A DNA stretch of 64,000 bases from Bacteroidetes bacterium HGW-Bacteroidetes-10. GTDB taxonomy: Bacteria; Bacteroidota; Bacteroidia; Bacteroidales; UBA932. Under the pieces are notes generated by a model. The model worked only from the letters and a program-made list of their open reading frames with translations, did no database searches and was not told the origin of the DNA. Position numbers and translations under genes: made by a program. Each line of letters begins with the position of its first letter. Position 1 is the first letter of the stretch. This document shows positions 60,201 to 64,000 of the stretch, in pieces. The DNA lies in contig PHDT01000008.1 of the NCBI GenBank assembly GCA_002842695.1, positions 1 through 64,000 of the forward strand. Reading direction: 5' to 3'.

Positions 60201-60456
60201 TGTAAATCTTCTAAGACTTCGTTCTCTGTCTGTAATGTATGATTTTCCTACGAGATGGCTCGACAAAATTGGATTCATTAAACGTGCTTCTATTTCTGCT
60301 TCTGCAAACAACCTTCTTCTCTTTACAAATTACGAGGGAGATCCTGAAGTTGCTGCATCGGGTGCAGGTGTAGGTGGTTCGTCTTCTGTTGGATTTGACT
60401 ATTGTGGAGTACCTGCAACTTCAGGTATGACATTCGGTTTAAATTTAACTTTCTAA
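57247..60456 (+). CDS. SusC/RagA-type TonB-linked outer-membrane transporter, copy 2
   Basis: A 1069-aa transporter, related to copy 1. Signal peptide (to residue 31, MFAQ), N-terminal carboxypeptidase-like domain (VKGKVVDKTGQPLVGVTVII), plug with LSGKIAGVNITQSSGAAGAG, INPEDIENMSILKGPAASAL, and a barrel ending GMTFGLNLTF. An ATG-rich 5' end (MNYSQKKAGMMRMIIMSLMA) leaves the exact start slightly open. It forms a pair with the next gene. No CAZyme is adjacent. Confidence 0.95.
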   Translation: MNYSQKKAGMMRMIIMSLMAIFLVSGNMFAQSINVKGKVVDKTGQPLVGVTVIIDGTRTGVATELDGTYSITAPATAVLRFTAIGMEDLKEQINNRNVINVTMNESSIFLDDVVVTALGIKKERKALGYAVSDIKSEELMKNKSANPISSLSGKIAGVNITQSSGAAGAGAQIILRGGTSGSEGKDNQPLFVVDGVIYDNSSTLVGNSGFDGSYKAATTTSNRIMDINPEDIENMSILKGPAASALYGSRAANGVVIITTKKGKEGVVEVNINSKLSTSWVKSLPEVQTEYTRGYMEDQYDNQKNYLGTVFNDFSYSSWGEKSNAQTFDNIGNFFQGGLIYDQSASIAGGTKNSNFYLSGSYYDQQGLVPQTGYDKYTFRFNGEQRAGIFTFNANAAYSQAHTDRTLTAAGLYGSQGTGALYGVYNWSPFDNMSNYMNEDGSRYRMFGERLDPWEERDNPYWIINKNKMFDDTDRFTGSLSVKADIADWWFVQYRLGIDSYTQTNSTRIAAKGAIKQVWQNGMMSDNNLSFKYMSHNFISNMNKKFGDFDLNLLLGAATDDTEANSKFMMAWNFSVPDFYSYANASTENKQFARSASQKRLAGVFGEFRASWKNIVYMTVTGRNDWTSTLPIENRSYFYPSVSGSFVFTELLPKNSILTFGKLRASWAKVGKDTGAYETNTSLWPVGIYLGGKIGVGNSWTRGNPYIKPEMTKSTEIGVELSLFKDRLRVDYAYYTNDSYNQILSPRGPQSTGYIFCSINAGNVYNKGMELTISGTPVETRNLKWDVALNVAGNRGTLDGLPAGMDVMYVTDVQYAGAQAASFNGGNFMAIAGTQWKRYKYNPEDANSIKELDGKLLLDANGMPTYTTSLSEVGNREAKFSGGLNNSLTWKSLSVNMLWEFRVGGDVINGTQYAMTNSGVSKFSGDVRNRELTVTGIDASGNAVSNTWSADNTYMFNGVETSGYNIIQSYYTSYYPRETANYITDVNLLRLRSLSVMYDFPTRWLDKIGFIKRASISASANNLLLFTNYEGDPEVAASGAGVGGSSSVGFDYCGVPATSGMTFGLNLTF

Positions 60457-60486
60457 AAAAAGTTGCAAATATTTAAATTTAATAAT

Positions 60487-62337
60487 ATGAAATATATTAA
60501 ATCAATAATTTCTTTGTGTGTCATAAGCTTGATGTCACTTTCACTGGTCTCTTGCAGCGATTGGCTCAATATAAATGTTGATCCTGAAAATCCTTCTTCA
60601 GAAAGTGCAACATATCAAACTCGTTTGGCGCATATTGAATTTTATACCAACTCGGCAACTCAATTTGCCGCTTGGCGTACAAGTATGTCCACAGGTGATT
60701 GGACCAGATACTACAATGGTGGTACATATTGGAACATGTCATATTGGAGTCCTCAAACCGGTGCTGTTACCACATCCTATCAGTGGTGGTTTGTAGGTGC
60801 TGCAAGTAACATATCTTATATGTATGACAAAGCCATAGCAGAAGAAGCATGGCATTATGCAGGGGTCGCTAAAGTTATCCGTGCATATGGATTTATGTTA
60901 ATGACTGACCTATATGGTGAAATGCCATACACAGATGCAGTGGGTCAAAATGCAACTCCTACATATGATAACGGAAAAACCATCTACCTGGGTTGCTTGA
61001 ACGAATTAAACGAAGGGCTTGAACTTTTGGCAAAAACTCAGGATTCAAAACTTCCAACGTTGGCAGAAGGTGATTTTTGGAACAACGGAGATGTTGCCAA
61101 ATGGATTAAATTTGGTAATTTACTGAAAGCTCGCTACTTAGTAAAACTAAGTAAAAAAGCTGACGGAAACTATCTTGATGGCAAATATGATGCTGCAGCA
61201 ATTCTTGATGCCCTTTCAAAAGGTCCTCAAAGCAATGCCGATAATACAATAATTTATCATACAGATGACAATAGTACCACTCACGACGTTCTTGGATGGA
61301 ACGAACCTGTTGACTACTCTCCTATATATTCTGTTTGCGGTATGAATGCCGGTTATATGGTAACCGATATGCTATATAAGAACCTTACCAATTTTGCAGG
61401 TAGCGGTGTTGAAGACCCTCGTGCCGACAAAATTATTCCTTGGGCTGTTTCAGAAAAGTCTGATGATACACCATCAAACATTAAATGGAATGGTAAATGG
61501 AGACGTTCACTTGGAGTAGACATAGCAACTAATGACTCTCCAAATCTTAATGGTGGACCATTAAGAGCAGGATATACTGCTGAAAAGCGTTGGTGGATTG
61601 ACTCTTCCTCTCCGATTAGATTGGGTGATACTGTTTATGTAGAGGCTACAAGCACATCTAAAGGTTACGCTGCTAAAACAGATCTTCTTTATAGAAGAGA
61701 TGGAACTGATGCATCAAAGGAGTCCGGCTCTTTCTATTCAAGAGTTTCTTCCCCAACATACTTAGGTACTTATTCGGAAGCTTGTTTTATCAAAGCAGAA
61801 GTTTTATTTAATCAAGGTAATACTGCTGGTGCTTTTACTGCATACAAAGAGGGTGTTAAGGCAAGTATGGAACAAATGAATGTGACCCTTAATTCCTGGA
61901 TAGCAGGAGATCCAAATCTTGCAGATTGTCCTTCGTTTACTCCTATTAGTCAGACCGATATGGATAATTTCTTGAATAACGGAATTGGTACTGCAGGTAA
62001 TATTACTCTAGGTAAGATTCTAACACAGAAAAGAATTGCTTTACACTTCTCAGTTGAAATCTGGAACGACATGCGTCGTTATGACTTTGATGAAGATTTG
62101 TTCCATAATTGGGGCATACCTGCATATCATGCAGTAAATGCTACCGCTCTTAAAGGAATTCCTGAAGGTAAACATTTCCGTCGCTGGCGTCAATGCTCAC
62201 ACGAGCTTAACTACAACGCTGCAAATCTTCAGGCAATAGGAGCAGAAGTTCCGGGTGCCAATACGGGGCTTGCTCAATGGAATAGTGCAGATGACGTTTG
62301 GACAATTCCGGTATGGTGGGATTCTAATCAGCAATAA
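60487..62337 (+). CDS. SusD/RagB-type surface lipoprotein, copy 2
   Basis: A 616-aa lipoprotein; MKYIKSIISLCVISLMSLSL leads to lipobox LVSC. ATG 60487 is used; a TTG at 60463 is in frame but would move the signal peptide away from the start. Segment FGNLLKARYLVKLSKKADGN and the C-terminal LHFSVEIWNDMRRYDFDED are SusD-like. It is distinct from copy 1. A strong terminator follows. Confidence 0.92.
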   Translation: MKYIKSIISLCVISLMSLSLVSCSDWLNINVDPENPSSESATYQTRLAHIEFYTNSATQFAAWRTSMSTGDWTRYYNGGTYWNMSYWSPQTGAVTTSYQWWFVGAASNISYMYDKAIAEEAWHYAGVAKVIRAYGFMLMTDLYGEMPYTDAVGQNATPTYDNGKTIYLGCLNELNEGLELLAKTQDSKLPTLAEGDFWNNGDVAKWIKFGNLLKARYLVKLSKKADGNYLDGKYDAAAILDALSKGPQSNADNTIIYHTDDNSTTHDVLGWNEPVDYSPIYSVCGMNAGYMVTDMLYKNLTNFAGSGVEDPRADKIIPWAVSEKSDDTPSNIKWNGKWRRSLGVDIATNDSPNLNGGPLRAGYTAEKRWWIDSSSPIRLGDTVYVEATSTSKGYAAKTDLLYRRDGTDASKESGSFYSRVSSPTYLGTYSEACFIKAEVLFNQGNTAGAFTAYKEGVKASMEQMNVTLNSWIAGDPNLADCPSFTPISQTDMDNFLNNGIGTAGNITLGKILTQKRIALHFSVEIWNDMRRYDFDEDLFHNWGIPAYHAVNATALKGIPEGKHFRRWRQCSHELNYNAANLQAIGAEVPGANTGLAQWNSADDVWTIPVWWDSNQQ

Positions 62338-62359
62338 TCTCATTTGTCGAAAATAAATT

Positions 62360-62394
62360 AAACAAGGTGGTTTTTTAGCCACCTTGTTTTTTTT
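62360..62394 (+). terminator. Terminator of the second SusCD operon
   Basis: AACAAGGTGG (62361-62370) pairs with CCACCTTGTT (62379-62388) around an 8-nt loop, with a T tract to 62394. Confidence 0.88.
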
Positions 62395-62434
62395 AAAATT
62401 GTATCTTTGCTAAAACGACAAAAAACAGATTGAT

Positions 62435-63826
62435 ATGTTTTCAAAAGAGGTATATACAAACAGACGCAAGGCCCTTGCATCGGGTATTAAATCGGGAATA
62501 TTGCTCTTTCTGGGCAACTCAGAGGCAGGTATAAATTATATTGACAATACTTACAGATTCCGTCAGGACTCTTCTTTTCTCTATTTCTTTGGTCTTGATG
62601 CACCAGATCTGGCTGCAGTAATTGATGTTGAAAGTGGCGAGGAGATTATCTTCGGAAACGATGTTACAATTGACGATATTATCTGGATGGGTCCTCAGCC
62701 GGCAATGATGGATAAGGCAGCCTCAGTTGGGGTAAACAGAGTTTTGCCTTCAGATGAACTTGGAAAATATCTTGATAAAGCAAAATCATTGGGCAGAAAG
62801 ATTCATTTCCTTCCTCCGTACAGATACCATAACAGAATTCAGCTTTTCAAAATGCTGGGAGCAGACTTTGACAATCAGAGAGAGCTTGCTTCTGAAGAGT
62901 TTATCAAAGGTGTTGTTGCACTTCGCGAAATCAAGGATAAATACGAGATTGCAGAGCTTGATAAGGCTGCAGATATTGGATATGCAATGCACTATACTGC
63001 AATGAGAATGGCAAAGGCCGGAATGGTCGAGCAGGAGCTGGTTGGTCTCATGGAGGGAATCGCAATTTCTCATGGAACAATGCCTTCATTCCCAATTATT
63101 CTGTCGCAAAACGGTGAGACTCTTCATAATCATACACACCACCAGATACTCACAGAGGGACGACTTCTTGTTATGGATGCGGGTGCAGAGACAAATATGC
63201 ACTACGCATCAGATTTTACAAGGACAATTCCTGCGGGAGGTAAGTTCACACAAAAGCAAAAGGACATTTACAATATTGTTTCTGCTGCAAATGATCTGGC
63301 AACAGCAATGACAAAACCTGGCATTACATACCGTTCTGTTCACCTTGCTGCGGTAAGAGTGCTTGCACAGGGACTCATTAATCTTGGCCTGATGAAAGGT
63401 GATGTTGACGAAGCAGTTGCTGCCGGAGCACACGCCCTCTTTATGCCTCACGGGCTTGGTCACCAGATGGGACTTGATGTTCACGACATGGAGGACCTTG
63501 GAGAAAAATATGTAGGTTATGACAGCGAGCACATAAGAGCAACCCAGTTTGGTTTGAAATCCCTCAGAATGGGAAAAATGCTGCGTCCGGGACATGTAAT
63601 CACTAATGAGCCGGGCTGCTACTTCATTCCTGCACTTATTGAAAAATGGAAAAACGAGGGAATCAACAAAGATTTCATAAACTTTGACAAGCTTGCAGAT
63701 TACTACAACTTTGGAGGAATCCGCATTGAAGATGATATTCTGGTTACAGAAAACGGTTGCAGGCTGCTTGGCGAAAAGAGACTCCCAAACACACCGGAAT
63801 CTGTAGAGGCAGAAATGTCCAAATAA
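62435..63826 (+). CDS. Xaa-Pro aminopeptidase (M24B)
   Basis: A 463-aa metallopeptidase that removes N-terminal residues before proline. An AMP_N domain (about 1-135) precedes the pita-bread catalytic domain. The metal ligands are visible in VMDAGAETNMHYASDFTRT, HGLGHQMGLDVHD, TNEPGCYF, and IRIEDDILVT. TATCTTTG (62402-62409) is 25 bp upstream. No signal peptide, so cytoplasmic: it may digest imported peptides. Confidence 0.95.
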   Translation: MFSKEVYTNRRKALASGIKSGILLFLGNSEAGINYIDNTYRFRQDSSFLYFFGLDAPDLAAVIDVESGEEIIFGNDVTIDDIIWMGPQPAMMDKAASVGVNRVLPSDELGKYLDKAKSLGRKIHFLPPYRYHNRIQLFKMLGADFDNQRELASEEFIKGVVALREIKDKYEIAELDKAADIGYAMHYTAMRMAKAGMVEQELVGLMEGIAISHGTMPSFPIILSQNGETLHNHTHHQILTEGRLLVMDAGAETNMHYASDFTRTIPAGGKFTQKQKDIYNIVSAANDLATAMTKPGITYRSVHLAAVRVLAQGLINLGLMKGDVDEAVAAGAHALFMPHGLGHQMGLDVHDMEDLGEKYVGYDSEHIRATQFGLKSLRMGKMLRPGHVITNEPGCYFIPALIEKWKNEGINKDFINFDKLADYYNFGGIRIEDDILVTENGCRLLGEKRLPNTPESVEAEMSK

Positions 63827-63864
63827 AATATTAAAAGAGATTTACAAAGACTGACCCCCAAACT

Positions 63865-64000
63865 ATGAAAAGCTCCCAAATTGCCGGCCGCCTGCTGAAA
63901 TTTCTTCAGGTGGCCGCTTTTGTTGCTATTATTGCAACATCCTGCTCTAAAGACGATGTGATTCCACCTGTGGTAACTCCAAAGTCAGACAAATGCGACC
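63865..64000 (+). CDS. N-terminal part of a lipoprotein (cut by window end)
   Basis: The frame from ATG 63865 stays open to the end. It begins MKSSQIAGRLLKFLQVAAFV and has the lipobox IATSC followed by SKDDVIPPVV, so a lipoprotein. Only 45 residues are present. It lies 38 bp after the aminopeptidase gene. The function cannot be told. Confidence 0.7.
   Translation, partial: MKSSQIAGRLLKFLQVAAFVAIIATSCSKDDVIPPVVTPKSDKCD

Noticed and set aside
1-64000. tRNA or rRNA genes
   Set aside because: No cloverleaf-like or rRNA-like sequence was noticed in the intergenic regions by eye.

Overview
The window is a 64 kb piece of a Bacteroidales chromosome (phylum Bacteroidota). The evidence is two SusC/SusD gene pairs, -7 promoter elements of the TAnnTTTG type close to many start codons, weak or absent Shine-Dalgarno sequences, an ECF sigma factor followed by an anti-sigma-like protein with a barrel-like end, and many proteins best known from this phylum (DUF4251, DUF4397, the TGS/PRK kinase, a PlpD-like patatin). 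I cannot name the genus. The content is mostly housekeeping. I see no tRNA, rRNA, CRISPR array, prophage or defence island.

Layout. 1-4.6 kb: the end of prmC, then a Trp-codon leader peptide and terminator in front of a stand-alone TrpB2-type tryptophan synthase beta chain, a DUF805 protein, an EamA exporter and radA. 4.6-8.6 kb: a plus-strand run of a secreted serine hydrolase, an AbgT-type transporter and an exported gamma-glutamyl-hydrolase-like protein. 8.6-19 kb: minus-strand genes including an Mpv17-like membrane protein, an RhlE-like helicase, two tandem secreted papain-like paralogues, a DUF1295 protein, a 51-aa YqaE/Pmp3 protein, a histidine kinase with a periplasmic-binding sensor, and panC-panD-flippase. 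19-27.6 kb: a PfkB kinase, a deoxynucleoside kinase, then pcm, an MBL hydrolase, a lytic transglycosylase, uvrA and a uridine-kinase-like protein. 27.6-39 kb: envelope genes (EnvC-like factor, TPR protein, sigma/anti-sigma pair, glycosyltransferase, murF, dut, a Wzx-like flippase, a patatin/barrel protein).

39-45.3 kb is the most unusual stretch. A cyclophilin lipoprotein is followed by a perfect 21-bp inverted repeat, then MlaF/MlaE-type ABC genes and a TonB-dependent receptor whose leader is a clear FMN riboswitch with a well-formed promoter, which points to flavin uptake. Next comes a REP-associated Y1 (HUH) transposase gene bracketed by two inverted pairs of one 23-bp repeat, each pair spanning exactly 106 bp, the right pair overlapping the 3' end of the gene. 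45.3-50.2 kb holds rplM-rpsI-rpsB-tsf, with a hairpin-forming leader before rpsB, plus dus and lpxK. 50.2-62.4 kb holds two SusC/SusD units with no carbohydrate-active enzyme beside them, the first carrying DUF4397 and DUF4251 genes. An M24 aminopeptidase P and the start of a lipoprotein gene close the window.

The strongest regulatory observations are the Trp attenuator before trpB2 (positions 197-346) and the FMN riboswitch before the TonB receptor (43896-44004). The most system-like mobile feature is the transposase/repeat unit at 44088-45168. Several starts were moved from the longest open frame to a downstream ATG, because the longer frame read through a riboswitch, a neighbouring gene or a promoter.
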